Assembly (NCBI GenBank): GCA_937916565.1
Contig: CALFSR010000038.1
Span: 1-37,393, forward strand
Source: an uncultured Bacillota bacterium
GTDB lineage: Bacteria > Bacillota > Limnochordia > Limnochordales > ZCTH02-B6
Reading direction: 5' to 3'
DNA: 37,393 bases
The notes under the pieces were generated by a model. It saw only the letters and a program-made list of their open reading frames with translations, did not search any database and was not told where the DNA came from. A program made the translations under genes and the position numbers. Positions 1-10,644 of the stretch are shown here, piece by piece. The first letter of the stretch is position 1. Each line of letters starts with the position of its first letter.

Positions 1-46
1 ATGGTACTGCCCGGGCAACCGGGTGGGAGAGTAGGTCCGCGCCGGA
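1..46 (+). rRNA. rrf: 5S rRNA, 3' end only
   Basis: The window opens inside the 3' third of a 5S rRNA. The strings GATGGTACTG-like at the first bases and GGTGGGAGAGTAGGTC at about 21-36 are the conserved loop and helix near the 5S 3' end, and the C/G-rich stretch CCCGGG..CCGGG forms the local helix. The 5' part lies outside the window. A strong hairpin with a T tract follows at once, as expected at the end of an rRNA operon. The exact 3' end is uncertain by a few bases. Confidence 0.85.
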
Positions 47-58
47 AAACTTTTTTGG

Positions 59-89
59 GCGCCCAGCCAAGGCTGGGCGCTCGTTTTTT
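59..89 (+). terminator. rho-independent terminator of the rRNA operon
   Basis: A perfect 10-bp inverted repeat, GCGCCCAGCC and GGCTGGGCGC, is separated by AA and followed after TCG by six T residues. It sits about 13 bases after the 5S 3' end and is the expected end of the rRNA transcript. Confidence 0.9.
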
Positions 90-120
90 GGGGGTTTGCC
101 GAAGGCGATGGGTGTGCCCC

Positions 121-150
121 TTGGCAGCGAAAGCCGCGTCGTGGTACGAT
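121..150 (+). promoter_or_regulatory. candidate sigma-A promoter for yebC
   Basis: TTGGCA at 121-126 and TACGAT at 145-150 are separated by 18 bases, and TGG directly before the -10 makes it an extended -10 element. It lies between the rRNA terminator and yebC, so it could drive yebC and the repair genes after it. The call rests on sequence match only. Confidence 0.5.
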
Positions 151-174
151 TTTTGGTCGGTGAGGTGATCGCGC

Positions 175-927
175 ATGGCCGGGCATTCGAAATGGGCCAA
201 CATCAAGCACAAGAAGGAAAAGGAAGACGCCCGCCGGGGCAAAGTCTTCACGAAGCTTTCGCGGCAGATCACGGTGGCCGCCCGGGAGGGCGGGCCCGAT
301 CCGGCGGCCAACGGCAGACTGCGCCTCATCATCGAAAAGGCGCGCGCCGTCAACATGCCGATGGAGAACATCGAGCGCGCCATCAAGCGGGGAACAGGCG
401 AGCTGGACGGCGCAAGCTACGAAGAGATCGTGTACGAGGGCTACGGACCGGGCGGCGTCGCGATTATGATGGAGATCATGACCGACAACCGCAACCGGAC
501 GGCCAGCGAGGTGCGGAACATCTTCTCGCGCCACGGAGGGAACTTGGGCGAGACGGGCTGCGTGGCGTGGATGTTTGAGCGGCGTGGCCTGCTCACCATC
601 GAGCGCGGCGCGGTGGCCGACGAGGACGCGCTGATCCTGGCTGCGGCCGAGGCGGGTGCGGACGACGTCACGGGCGAACAGGACCACTTCGCGGTCCAGA
701 CGGAGCCCGGTGCCCTCGAGCAGGTCAAGGACTATCTTACGCAAGCCGGCTACGCCATCTCCGCCGCGGAGCTCACCATGGTGCCCAAGTCCACCGTTGC
801 GGTGGGCGCTGAGGACGCGGCGCGCCTTATGAAGCTCTTGAACGCGCTTGAGGATCACGACGACGTGCAGGAAGTCTACGCTAACTTCGACATCCCCGAC
901 GAAGTGCTGCAGACCCTCGAGGTATGA
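175..927 (+). CDS. yebC: YebC/PmpR-family protein (TACO1 family)
   Basis: This 250-residue protein carries the family's diagnostic N-terminus MAGHSKWANIKHKK and the central stretch GYGPGG..IMMEIMTDNRNRT, and its length is normal. Members have been described as DNA-binding transcriptional regulators; more recent work on the family (TACO1, YebC-type proteins) links them to translation of difficult sequences such as proline runs. Either role is from family knowledge, not from this sequence. The ATG at 175 gives the exact conserved N-terminus and follows GGTGAGG. It sits between an rRNA operon and a BofC-like gene followed by ruvCAB; the yebC-ruvCAB order is common in bacteria. An extended -10 promoter lies at 121-150. 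Confidence 0.95.
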   Translation: MAGHSKWANIKHKKEKEDARRGKVFTKLSRQITVAAREGGPDPAANGRLRLIIEKARAVNMPMENIERAIKRGTGELDGASYEEIVYEGYGPGGVAIMMEIMTDNRNRTASEVRNIFSRHGGNLGETGCVAWMFERRGLLTIERGAVADEDALILAAAEAGADDVTGEQDHFAVQTEPGALEQVKDYLTQAGYAISAAELTMVPKSTVAVGAEDAARLMKLLNALEDHDDVQEVYANFDIPDEVLQTLEV

Positions 928-1019
928 GGCTTGCGTGCCCCGCGCGCCGGCCTTGGCTAAATCCCCCCTCATGCGGGAAAGGGTAGAAAGGAAACGTACC
1001 CGCAACGGGGGGATGCGTC

Positions 1020-1370
1020 ATGTCCCGCACAGCGCGCCGATGGCTCTTGGCCGCGGCCTGCATGTCGTTTGCCGCGGGCTTCCTTGTGGCTCACGCCACG
1101 CTGGAACCGGTTCCCGCTCAGCCCAACGGCGCCATCGAGGTGAGCGATGAGCCGCCGTGTCCCACGGGTGACGGCGGATACGTCGGCTTGCATGAAGGCA
1201 AGGTCGCGGTGTTCGCCGGCGAGCCCGGCGGGTGCCAGCGTCTTGTGGAGGCTACGTCGATCGACGCCGCGCAGTTGCCGTCGTTTCAACTGCGGGAGCT
1301 AGAGGCCGGCGTCCCCTACGCGGACAGCTCGGAGCTGTTTCAGATCCTTGAAGGCCTAAGGAGCCCGTAA
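1020..1370 (+). CDS. BofC C-terminal-domain protein
   Basis: This 116-residue protein has a hydrophobic N-terminal segment at about residues 8-25, a signal anchor or signal peptide. A domain at about 52-113 has the BofC C-terminal pattern: GGYVGLHEGKVAVFAG, then a glycine/cysteine turn, LPSFQLRELEAGVPY, and an acidic helix ending ELFQILEGL. BofC in Bacillus is a forespore-secreted protein that restrains SpoIVB signalling to pro-sigma-K processing. Here only the C-terminal domain is present, as in many clostridial homologues, so the sporulation role is inferred. The ATG at 1020 follows a G-rich Shine-Dalgarno (GGGGGG). It lies 92 bases after yebC and 167 bases before ruvC, a position shared with other Bacillota. 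Confidence 0.75.
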   Translation: MSRTARRWLLAAACMSFAAGFLVAHATLEPVPAQPNGAIEVSDEPPCPTGDGGYVGLHEGKVAVFAGEPGGCQRLVEATSIDAAQLPSFQLRELEAGVPYADSSELFQILEGLRSP

Positions 1371-1537
1371 ACGACTGCACCCGGCGAATCCCCGAAAACG
1401 TGTCGCTCCCCGCCGCCGCGCATCTCGCGCGAAGGGCCGTCGTCCCGGTGTGCCGCGGGTAGGGGCAAAGCTGTTCGGCAGGAACGGTTGGAACGGGCAG
1501 CGAAACCGGAACAAGGTAAGCTCTGGGAGGCGTTCCC

Positions 1538-2050
1538 GTGAGAATCCTGGGCATTGATCCGGGCACGGCGGTGACCGGCTTTGGCGTCATCGAGGGCGGC
1601 GCCGATCCGCAGGCCCTGCACCACGGGGCGATTCGCACGCCGGCCGGGATGCAGGAAGCGGAGCGTCTCGTCCTGATCCACGCCCGGGTGCGGGAACTCA
1701 TCCAGGCCGCCTCGCCGGACGTGCTCGCGGTCGAGCAGGTATTCTTCAACAAGAACACCCGGAGCGCTCTCGCGGTCGGCCAGGCCCGGGGAGTTGTGCT
1801 GCTCGCGGCCGCGCAGGCCGGCATCCCCGTGCATGAGTACACGCCGCTGGAAGTGAAGCTGGCGGTCACGGGCCACGGGCGTGCCGACAAGCGGCAGGTC
1901 GGGTATATGATCCAGACGCTTCTGCGGCTGACGACGGTGCCCCGCCCCGATGACGTGGCGGACGCGCTGGCCGTCGCCTTGACGTGTTGGCAGACTCTCT
2001 CGACACGGCGCCGGTGGCAGGCGGGCGTACAGCCGGAGGTGCCCGGATGA
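1538..2050 (+). CDS. ruvC: Holliday junction resolvase RuvC
   Basis: This 170-residue endonuclease cleaves Holliday junctions symmetrically in concert with RuvAB. The four acidic metal ligands of the RNase H-like fold are visible: Asp7 in ILGIDPG, Glu66 in LAVEQVFFNKN, and Asp138/139 and Asp142 in RPDDVADALAVA. The GTG start at 1538 is preceded by GGGAGG at 1525-1530. Its TGA stop overlaps the ruvA ATG (ATGA at 2047-2050), which implies translational coupling. The C-terminal tail after the last Asp is short and arginine-rich. Length is normal for the family. Confidence 0.97.
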   Translation: MRILGIDPGTAVTGFGVIEGGADPQALHHGAIRTPAGMQEAERLVLIHARVRELIQAASPDVLAVEQVFFNKNTRSALAVGQARGVVLLAAAQAGIPVHEYTPLEVKLAVTGHGRADKRQVGYMIQTLLRLTTVPRPDDVADALAVALTCWQTLSTRRRWQAGVQPEVPG

Positions 2051-2637
2051 TCGGCATGCTGCGGGGCCGGCTCTGGCAACGGGGAGCCGATTGGGTGATT
2101 GTCGATGTGGGCGGCGTCGGCTACCGGGTATCGGTTCCGACCGGCGTCCTGGCCCGGCTGCCGGCCGCCGGCGGCGACGTGACGCTGCACGTGCATACGC
2201 ACGTCCGGGAGGACGCCCTGGCCCTTTTTGGTTTCCTCAGCGAGGAGGAGCTGCGCCTGTTTGAGGAGATGATGGCGGTTTCCGGGGTGGGGCCGCGGCT
2301 CGCCCTGACGGCCCTGTCGACGCTGCCGCCGGAGCAGCTGCGCCGGGCGGTACTGGATGAGGATGTCGGGACGCTGACGCGCATCCCCGGGATCGGCCGC
2401 AAGACGGCCCAGCGCCTCATCCTGGAGCTGAAAGGGCGCCTGAGCCGCACCGCCGGAGCGGAGGCCGCCGCCGGCGTCGACACGCCGGATGTGGACGCTC
2501 TGGCGGCCCTCGTCAGCCTCGGCTACAGCCAGAGCGAGGCCGCGCAGGCGCTGGTGGCGGTCCGGCGCGAGCTGGACGGGCAGCCGGCGGACACCGCATG
2601 GCTGGTGCGGGCGGCGCTGCGGCATCTCGCCGGCTAG
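2047..2637 (+). CDS. ruvA: Holliday junction branch-migration protein RuvA
   Basis: RuvA tetramers hold the four-way junction and load the RuvB motors. The 196-residue protein starts MIGMLRGRL, the canonical start of the OB-fold domain. It then shows two helix-hairpin-helix motifs (FEEMMAVSGVGPRLALTAL and LTRIPGIGRKTAQRLILELK) and ends in the small RuvB-binding domain (about 150-196, with ALVSLGYSQSEAAQAL). An upstream in-frame codon at 1984 is possible, but the ATG at 2047 gives the conserved N-terminus and couples to the ruvC stop. ruvB follows after 13 bases. Confidence 0.97.
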   Translation: MIGMLRGRLWQRGADWVIVDVGGVGYRVSVPTGVLARLPAAGGDVTLHVHTHVREDALALFGFLSEEELRLFEEMMAVSGVGPRLALTALSTLPPEQLRRAVLDEDVGTLTRIPGIGRKTAQRLILELKGRLSRTAGAEAAAGVDTPDVDALAALVSLGYSQSEAAQALVAVRRELDGQPADTAWLVRAALRHLAG

Positions 2638-2650
2638 AGAGGGGAGCTAG

Positions 2651-3691
2651 GTGAGCGCGCAGGAGGAACGGATTGTCAGCGCCCGTCGCCGGGCGGAGGA
2701 CGCGGAGGTTGAGGCGGGCTTGCGGCCCCGCCGGCTGGCCGCCTACATCGGCCAGGAGCAGATCAAGCAAAACCTGGCCATCTTCATTCAGGCCGCCAAA
2801 GAGCGGGGAGAAGCCCTGGACCACGTGCTCTTGTACGGGCCGCCGGGCCTGGGCAAGACGACCCTCGCGGGCGTCATCGCGAACGAGCTCGGCGTCGGAC
2901 TGCGCATGACGTCCGGGCCGGCCATCGAGCGCCAGGGCGATCTGGTGGCGATCTTGACCAACCTGGAGCCCCGGGATGTGCTTTTCATCGACGAAATCCA
3001 CCGCCTGAACCGGATGGTGGAGGAAGTCCTCTACCCGGCGATGGAGGACTTTGCCGTCGACATCGTCATCGGCAAAGGCCCCAGCGCCCGCTCCTTGCGC
3101 CTGGAGCTCCCGCCTTTTACCCTCATCGGCGCTACGACGCGGGCGGGAATGCTTACATCGCCACTGCGGGATCGGTTTGGCGTCCATTTCCGGCTCGAGT
3201 TCTACAGCCAGCAGGATCTCGTCGCCATCGTCGAACGGGCGGCGGGGGTGCTAGGGGTGGCGCTGTCGCCGGAAGGCGCGGCGGAGATCGCCCGCCGGGC
3301 CCGGGGGACGCCTCGCATAGCCAACCGGCTGCTCAAGCGGGTGCGGGATTTTGCCCAAGTTCGGGCCGACGGCGTCATCACCGGCGAGGTGGCCCGGGAA
3401 GCCTTGGCTATGCTGGACGTGGACGATCTGGGTCTTGACCGGACCGACCGGGCGCTTTTGGCCGCGATCATTGACAAGTTTGACGGCGGCCCGGTGGGCG
3501 TGGAGACGCTGGCCGCGGCCACGGGCGAAGAAGTGGAGACGATCGAGGACGTCTACGAGCCGTATTTGATGCAGCTTGGGTACTTGGAGCGGACGCCGCG
3601 AGGGCGAAAGGCAACAGGCCTGGCTTACCAGCACCTGCGCCGGACGCGCCCTGGCGGAGCTCCGCAGCGGGGACTGTTTGAGGAGGCGTAA
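2651..3691 (+). CDS. ruvB: Holliday junction branch-migration helicase RuvB
   Basis: This 346-residue AAA+ ATPase drives branch migration with RuvA. Walker A GPPGLGKT is at residues 63-70, Walker B DEIH at 114-117, and sensor motif GATTRAG..SPLRDRFG follows. The C-terminal winged-helix region includes GGPVGVETLAAATGEE and ends with the typical RTPRGR and AY.HL pattern. The GTG at 2651 follows GGGGAG at 2641-2646. The stop at 3689-3691 lies within the leader of the next gene (three bases apart), so ruvC, ruvA, ruvB and the DUF2905 gene form a tight operon. Confidence 0.98.
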   Translation: MSAQEERIVSARRRAEDAEVEAGLRPRRLAAYIGQEQIKQNLAIFIQAAKERGEALDHVLLYGPPGLGKTTLAGVIANELGVGLRMTSGPAIERQGDLVAILTNLEPRDVLFIDEIHRLNRMVEEVLYPAMEDFAVDIVIGKGPSARSLRLELPPFTLIGATTRAGMLTSPLRDRFGVHFRLEFYSQQDLVAIVERAAGVLGVALSPEGAAEIARRARGTPRIANRLLKRVRDFAQVRADGVITGEVAREALAMLDVDDLGLDRTDRALLAAIIDKFDGGPVGVETLAAATGEEVETIEDVYEPYLMQLGYLERTPRGRKATGLAYQHLRRTRPGGAPQRGLFEEA

Positions 3692-3694
3692 AGG

Positions 3695-3913
3695 GTGGAG
3701 CTGAGCGGTCTGGGAAGAACGCTGATCTTCCTGGGCCTAGGCCTGCTGGCTGTGGGTGCCGTTCTTGTTGTCGTCGGCAGGCTGGGCGGCATCCCGCGGT
3801 TGCCCGGGGACATCCTAATACGCCGGGGCAACTTCACCTTCTACTTCCCGTTGGCCACGTCGCTCCTCGTCAGCCTGATCTTGACGCTCCTTTTCTCTTT
3901 GTTCCGCCGCTGA
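3695..3913 (+). CDS. DUF2905-family small membrane protein
   Basis: This 72-residue protein has two predicted membrane helices (about 9-28 and 50-69) joined by a short loop, GGIPRLPGDILIRRGNFTFYFP, split here by prolines and an Arg pair. The pattern GxIPRLPGDI..R.N..FYFPL is the DUF2905 signature. No function is established for the family. The GTG at 3695 has an excellent AGGAGG at 3681-3686 that lies inside the end of ruvB, so translation is coupled. Linkage of DUF2905 to ruvB is common in Bacillota, but this has not given a function. A strong hairpin lies between it and recO. Confidence 0.85.
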   Translation: MELSGLGRTLIFLGLGLLAVGAVLVVVGRLGGIPRLPGDILIRRGNFTFYFPLATSLLVSLILTLLFSLFRR

Positions 3914-3938
3914 ATCCGGGCGGCAGGGGCGTGCGTCC

Positions 3939-3969
3939 GCCGCCGGGCCGGACCAGGCTGGCCGGCGGC
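3939..3969 (+). other. hairpin between DUF2905 gene and recO
   Basis: GCCGCCGG at 3939-3946 pairs with CCGGCGGC at 3962-3969. Allowing one bulged G, the helix extends by CC/GG and two further pairs to a six-base loop. It ends one base before the recO Shine-Dalgarno and has no T tract, so it is not a standard terminator. It may only slow ribosomes or RNases between the two genes. Confidence 0.5.
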
Positions 3970-3984
3970 AAGGGAGGCATCCGG

Positions 3985-4731
3985 GTGGGACTGTATAAGG
4001 CCGAGGGCGTCGTGCTGCGGTCGCGCAACCTCGGCGAGGCAGATAAGATTGTGACCTTCTTCACGCACACCCGGGGCAAGGTGGAGGCGGTGGCAAAGGG
4101 CGCCCGGCGTCCTCGCAGCCGGCTGCTGGGCCCGACTCAGCTCTTTACGCACGGGCGGTACCTCTTCTTTGAGGGCAAAAACCTGGACACTATCAGCCAG
4201 GGCGAGATTGTGCAGCCCTTCCGTTCGCTGCGGGAAGATCTGGACCGGATGGCCTACGCGAGCTACGCGGCGGAACTGGTGGACCGGTCCACGGAGCCGG
4301 GCGATCGGCACGAAGGGCTGTTCCCGCTGCTCGTGGCGGTGCTTGGTCTGCTGGCGGAGGGAAACGATCTCGCGCTGACCGTGCGCTACTTCGAACTGCA
4401 GCTCCTCGCGGAGCTTGGTTTCCGTCCCCGGCTCGAAGGATGTGTCCGCTGCGGCGGGCCCAAGGCGCCGTACTTCAGCCTGGATCTCGGAGGGCTACTG
4501 TGCGACGCGTGCCGGCCCGCGGACCCACAGGCCGTGCGCCTTGGCGATGAGGCTGTGCACGCCCTGCGGTTTCTCGAGCGGGCGGAGCCCGAACGCGTTC
4601 ACGTGCTGCGGCCGTCAGCGGGGGCTATGGACGCGTTGGAGGCCGCCTTGCCCCGCTTTTGCGCGGCGCGCATCGGGCAACCGGCCAACGCGATGGCGTT
4701 TCTTATGGCGCTCAAGACAGGCCGGGGTTGA
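3985..4731 (+). CDS. recO: DNA repair protein RecO
   Basis: RecO loads RecA onto SSB-coated single-stranded DNA with RecR, in the RecFOR recombination pathway. The 248-residue protein has the N-terminal OB fold (YKAEGVVLRSRNLGEADKIV, then FTHTRGKVEAVAKGARRP). A helical domain follows, with a four-cysteine zinc site at Cys153, Cys156, Cys173 and Cys176. The GTG at 3985 is chosen over the upstream in-frame codon at 3931 because it gives the conserved N-terminus and has AGGGAGG at 3971-3977. It is the last gene of the ruv-recO block; a promoter for glyQ begins just after its stop. Confidence 0.95.
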   Translation: MGLYKAEGVVLRSRNLGEADKIVTFFTHTRGKVEAVAKGARRPRSRLLGPTQLFTHGRYLFFEGKNLDTISQGEIVQPFRSLREDLDRMAYASYAAELVDRSTEPGDRHEGLFPLLVAVLGLLAEGNDLALTVRYFELQLLAELGFRPRLEGCVRCGGPKAPYFSLDLGGLLCDACRPADPQAVRLGDEAVHALRFLERAEPERVHVLRPSAGAMDALEAALPRFCAARIGQPANAMAFLMALKTGRG

Positions 4732-4744
4732 AAAGCGGAAAACA

Positions 4745-4773
4745 TTGACAGGGCCGGGCCGAGCTGTTAGAAG
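4745..4773 (+). promoter_or_regulatory. candidate sigma-A promoter for glyQS
   Basis: A perfect TTGACA at 4745-4750 and TAGAAG at 4768-4773 (four of six matches) are separated by 17 bases. It lies 14 bases after the recO stop and about 90 bases before glyQ. The leader downstream has no T-box sequence (no AGGGTGGNACCGCG), so tRNA-sensing attenuation is not evident. Confidence 0.5.
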
Positions 4774-4862
4774 TTGTTTAGAACCCGCTCGCGGTGCGCA
4801 GAATGGGCACCGCACGGGATGCGGCACCCGCTTTCGGGGCGCGGTGCGCGGGAGGTTCGGGC

Positions 4863-5753
4863 GTGAACTTTCAAGACATGATCATGGCGCTGGAGGCGTA
4901 CTGGGCCCGCCGGGGCTGCGTCATCCTCCAGCCGTACGACATTGAGGTGGGCGCGGGCACGATGCACCCGGCCACGTTCCTGCGGGTGCTTGGCCCCGAG
5001 CCGTGGAACACCGCGTACGTGCAGCCGTCCCGACGGCCGACCGACGGGCGTTACGGGGAGAATCCCAACCGCCTGCAGCACTATTACCAGTACCAGGTCA
5101 TCATGAAGCCGTCACCGGCCGACATCCAAGAGATCTACCTTGACAGCCTGCGGGCCATCGGCATCGATCCCGACCGCCACGACGTCCGGTTCGTCGAGGA
5201 CGACTGGGAGTCGCCGACGCTGGGGGCGTGGGGGCTCGGCTGGGAAGTGTGGCTCGATGGGATGGAGATCACCCAGTTTACGTACTTCCAGCAGTGCGGC
5301 GGCATCGATTTGAAGCCGGTGAGCGTGGAGATCACCTACGGCCTGGAGCGCCTGGCCATGTACCTGCAAGGCGTGGACAACGTCTACGACGTCGTCTGGG
5401 TCGACGGCGTCAGCTACGGGGACGTGTACCACCAAAACGAGGTCGAGCAGTCCCGGTACAATTTCGAGGCTGCCGACACGGCGTTGCTGTTCCAGCTGTT
5501 TGAGTCCCACGAGCGGGAGGCGGCGCGGCTTGTGGGCGGCGGTCTCGTGCTGCCCGCGTACGATCAAGTCCTCAAGTGCTCCCACGTCTTCAACTTGCTG
5601 GATGCCCGCAGCGCCATCAGCGTCACCGAGCGGACCAAGTACATCGCCCGGGTGCGCCACCTGGCGCGCCAGGTGGCCGAGGCGTACGTCGCACAGCGGG
5701 AGCGCATGGGCTTTCCGCTGTTGCGCCAAGCCCAGGAGGTGGCCCGCGCATGA
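4863..5753 (+). CDS. glyQ: glycyl-tRNA synthetase alpha subunit
   Basis: This is the catalytic, aminoacylation-core subunit of the alpha2-beta2 bacterial glycyl-tRNA synthetase, which charges tRNA-Gly with glycine. The 296-residue protein has the family hallmarks FQDMIMALEAYWA..GCVILQPYD, GAGTMHPATFLRVLGPEPW and YVQPSRRPTDGRYGENPNR at about 52-70, then QFTYFQQCGGIDLKPVSVE and YGLERLAMYLQ. The GTG at 4863 follows GGGAGG at 4851-4856 and gives the conserved VNFQDM start; an in-frame ATG at 4794 would add 23 poorly conserved residues. It overlaps glyS by ATGA (5750-5753). Confidence 0.97.
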   Translation: MNFQDMIMALEAYWARRGCVILQPYDIEVGAGTMHPATFLRVLGPEPWNTAYVQPSRRPTDGRYGENPNRLQHYYQYQVIMKPSPADIQEIYLDSLRAIGIDPDRHDVRFVEDDWESPTLGAWGLGWEVWLDGMEITQFTYFQQCGGIDLKPVSVEITYGLERLAMYLQGVDNVYDVVWVDGVSYGDVYHQNEVEQSRYNFEAADTALLFQLFESHEREAARLVGGGLVLPAYDQVLKCSHVFNLLDARSAISVTERTKYIARVRHLARQVAEAYVAQRERMGFPLLRQAQEVARA

Positions 5754-7822
5754 CCCGGGCTCTGCTCGTTGAGGTCGGTACGGAAGAGCTGCCGGCGGGC
5801 TTTCTCGACCAGGCGCTGCCCGAACTGCGGGAAGCGGCGGTGGCGCAGCTTAAGGAACTGCGGATCGAGTGCGGGGATGTGCGGGTGTACGGCACGCCGC
5901 GCCGGCTCGCCTTGGTCGTGGAAGGCTTGCCCGAGCGGCAGGCGGACCTGGTGAGGGAAGTCAAAGGTCCCTCGCGCGCCGTGGCGTTTGACGAGAGCGG
6001 CCAGCCGACCAAGGCCGCGCAAGGATTTGCCCGCAGCCAAGGCGTGGCCGTGGACGACCTGCTGGTGAGGGAAACCGAGCAGGGCGCCTACGTGTTCGCC
6101 GTCCTGCGGGAAGCGGGAAGGCCCGTGCCCGAGGTGCTGGTGGAATGGTTGCCCCGCCTTGTCACCGGATTGCACTTTCCTAAGGCCATGCGCTGGGGGA
6201 CGGGCGACTTGCGCTTCGCGCGCCCGATCCGCTGGCTCGTCGCGTTGCTTGACGGCGAGGTGCTGCCGGTTGAGCTCGACGGCGTGCGGGCCGATCGGGT
6301 GACCCGTGGCCACCGGTTCCTCGCCCCGGCGCCCATCGCCCTGCAGGGCGCCGCGGACTACGTAGAGCGGCTGCGGGAAGCGTACGTGCTGGTGGACCCC
6401 GGGGAGCGCCGCCAAGCCGTGCTGGATCAGGTCCGGCAGGCGGCCGCGGCCGAGGGGGCGCGGGCTTTGGAAGACCCCGACCTCGTGGCCGAGGTGGCCA
6501 ACCTGGTCGAGTATCCCGCTGCGGTGGTCGGCGGCTTCAACCCCGACTACCTGCAGTTGCCGCGGGAGGTGCTCATTACGCCCATGCGGGAGCACCAGCG
6601 CTACTTCCCGCTGGTGGATGAGGCCGGCAGGCTCCTGCCTAAGTTCATCGCCGTCAGCAACGGTCCCCGGACCGACATGGGGCTTGTGCGCAGCGGCAAC
6701 GAGAAGGTTTTGGCGGCGCGGCTTGCCGACGCGCGTTTCTTCTACGAGGAGGACCGGCGGCAGCCGCTGGATGCGTACGTGCCTCGTCTAAAGGACGTCG
6801 TGTTCCAGGAGCAGCTGGGCAGTATCTACGAGAAGATGGAGCGCGTCCGGGCGCTCACCGAGTGGTTGGCCGGTGCGGTGGGCGCCGGAGAGGAAACGCG
6901 CCGGACGGCGGTGCGGGCGGCGGAGCTCGCAAAGGCCGACCTGGTGACGCAGATGGTGTATGAGTTTCCGGAGCTCCAGGGGATCATGGGGCGGGAGTAC
7001 GCGCTGTTGTCCGGGGAGGGCGACGGCGTTGCCCAGGCCATCTTTGAGCACTACCTGCCGCGCCACGCGGGGGACGAGCTGCCGGCGACGCTGGCCGGGA
7101 GCCTTGTGAGCGTTGCCGACAAATTGGATACCATTGTCGGCTGCTTCGGCGCCGGGCTCATTCCGACCGGGTCGCAGGACCCTTACGGCTTGCGCCGGCA
7201 GGCCCTGGGCGTGGCCCGCATCGCGGCGGGGCTTCCCCGCGGTTTTGATCTGGCCCAGGCGCTTGCCCGGGCCAAGGAAGGCTACGGCACGCGCCTTGAG
7301 GCAGAGACTGAGGGCCTTGTCGGCCGGATCATGGAGTTCTTCCAGCAGCGGCTGCGAGGACTGATGCAGGAGGAAGGACTGCGCCACGACATCGTCGAGG
7401 CGGTGTTGCGGTCAGGATTTGCCGATGTGGCTGCCGCGTTCCAGCGAGCGCGGGCTCTAGCCCGGTTCAGCGCCACCGGCGAGTTCGATTCCTTGATCAC
7501 GGCGTACCAGCGGGCGGCCAACCTGGCCGCGAAGGGGGATACGGACGCGGTCGACGCGGCCGCGCTTTTGCACCCGGCCGAGCAGGCGCTCTATGCGGCG
7601 GTGGAGGCGGCTGCGGCCGCGGTGGACGCCTGCCTCGTTGATGGACGCTTTGAGGAGGCCTTGACGGCCCTAGCGGCCTTGCGGCCGCACGTGGACCGGT
7701 TGTTTGAAGAAGTGCTGGTGATGGCGCCCGAGCCCGAGGTGCGCCGCAACCGGCTGGCGCTTTTGCGGCGGATGACCGCGCTGTGCCACCGGGTGGCGGA
7801 CCTGGGCGCCATCGTCGCATAG
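5750..7822 (+). CDS. glyS: glycyl-tRNA synthetase beta subunit
   Basis: The beta subunit provides tRNA recognition for the alpha2-beta2 enzyme. At 690 residues it has normal length. It starts LLVEVGTEELPAGFL, a family signature, and shows FPKAMRWG, FARPIRWLVALL, TPMREHQRYFPL and the central HD-like region with VSVADKLDTIVGCFGAGLIPTGSQDPYGLRRQ written here as its key features. The C-terminal anticodon-binding helices follow (FDSLITAYQRAANL, then VLVMAPEPEVRRNRLALL). The ATG overlaps the glyQ stop. It is followed after 33 bases by ppdK. Confidence 0.97.
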   Translation: MTRALLVEVGTEELPAGFLDQALPELREAAVAQLKELRIECGDVRVYGTPRRLALVVEGLPERQADLVREVKGPSRAVAFDESGQPTKAAQGFARSQGVAVDDLLVRETEQGAYVFAVLREAGRPVPEVLVEWLPRLVTGLHFPKAMRWGTGDLRFARPIRWLVALLDGEVLPVELDGVRADRVTRGHRFLAPAPIALQGAADYVERLREAYVLVDPGERRQAVLDQVRQAAAAEGARALEDPDLVAEVANLVEYPAAVVGGFNPDYLQLPREVLITPMREHQRYFPLVDEAGRLLPKFIAVSNGPRTDMGLVRSGNEKVLAARLADARFFYEEDRRQPLDAYVPRLKDVVFQEQLGSIYEKMERVRALTEWLAGAVGAGEETRRTAVRAAELAKADLVTQMVYEFPELQGIMGREYALLSGEGDGVAQAIFEHYLPRHAGDELPATLAGSLVSVADKLDTIVGCFGAGLIPTGSQDPYGLRRQALGVARIAAGLPRGFDLAQALARAKEGYGTRLEAETEGLVGRIMEFFQQRLRGLMQEEGLRHDIVEAVLRSGFADVAAAFQRARALARFSATGEFDSLITAYQRAANLAAKGDTDAVDAAALLHPAEQALYAAVEAAAAAVDACLVDGRFEEALTALAALRPHVDRLFEEVLVMAPEPEVRRNRLALLRRMTALCHRVADLGAIVA

Positions 7823-7855
7823 TCGAACGGAATCGAAAGGGAGGTCGATTGTCAC

Positions 7856-10486
<2,631 letters not shown>

Positions 10487-10512
10487 GGGCGAAACAAGCC
10501 AGGGACAAGCGT

Positions 10513-10539
10513 TGGGCCCTCCCGGAGCGGGAGGGCCCA
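10513..10539 (+). terminator. strong hairpin after ppdK, possible terminator
   Basis: An 11-bp perfect stem, T-GGGCCCTCCC and GGGAGGGCCC-A, with a five-base loop GGAGC lies 26 bases after the ppdK stop. There is no T tract, so termination would be imperfect or need other factors. A second hairpin follows at once. Confidence 0.55.
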
Positions 10540-10552
10540 CGCCGCGTCTTGG

Positions 10553-10577
10553 CGGGTCGCCCACCGTGGGCGACCCG
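10553..10577 (+). other. second hairpin in the ppdK-dnaG gap
   Basis: CGGGTCGCCCA and TGGGCGACCCG form a perfect 11-bp inverted repeat around a CCG loop. It starts 13 bases after the first hairpin and ends 67 bases before the dnaG start. It lacks a T tract. It may stabilise or insulate the dnaG-rpoD mRNA 5' end, or be a protein-binding dyad. Confidence 0.5.
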
Positions 10578-10644
10578 TGTCCGTACCCGCGGGCGGGAGG
10601 AAGGGCGCCGGCGCGCGCCGAAGGCTTGTTCGGGAGGGGCCACC

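Noticed and set aside
4732..4862. T-box riboswitch upstream of glyQ
   Set aside because: The leader is only about 90 bases from the candidate promoter and lacks the AGGGTGGNACCGCG core and an antiterminator/terminator pair.
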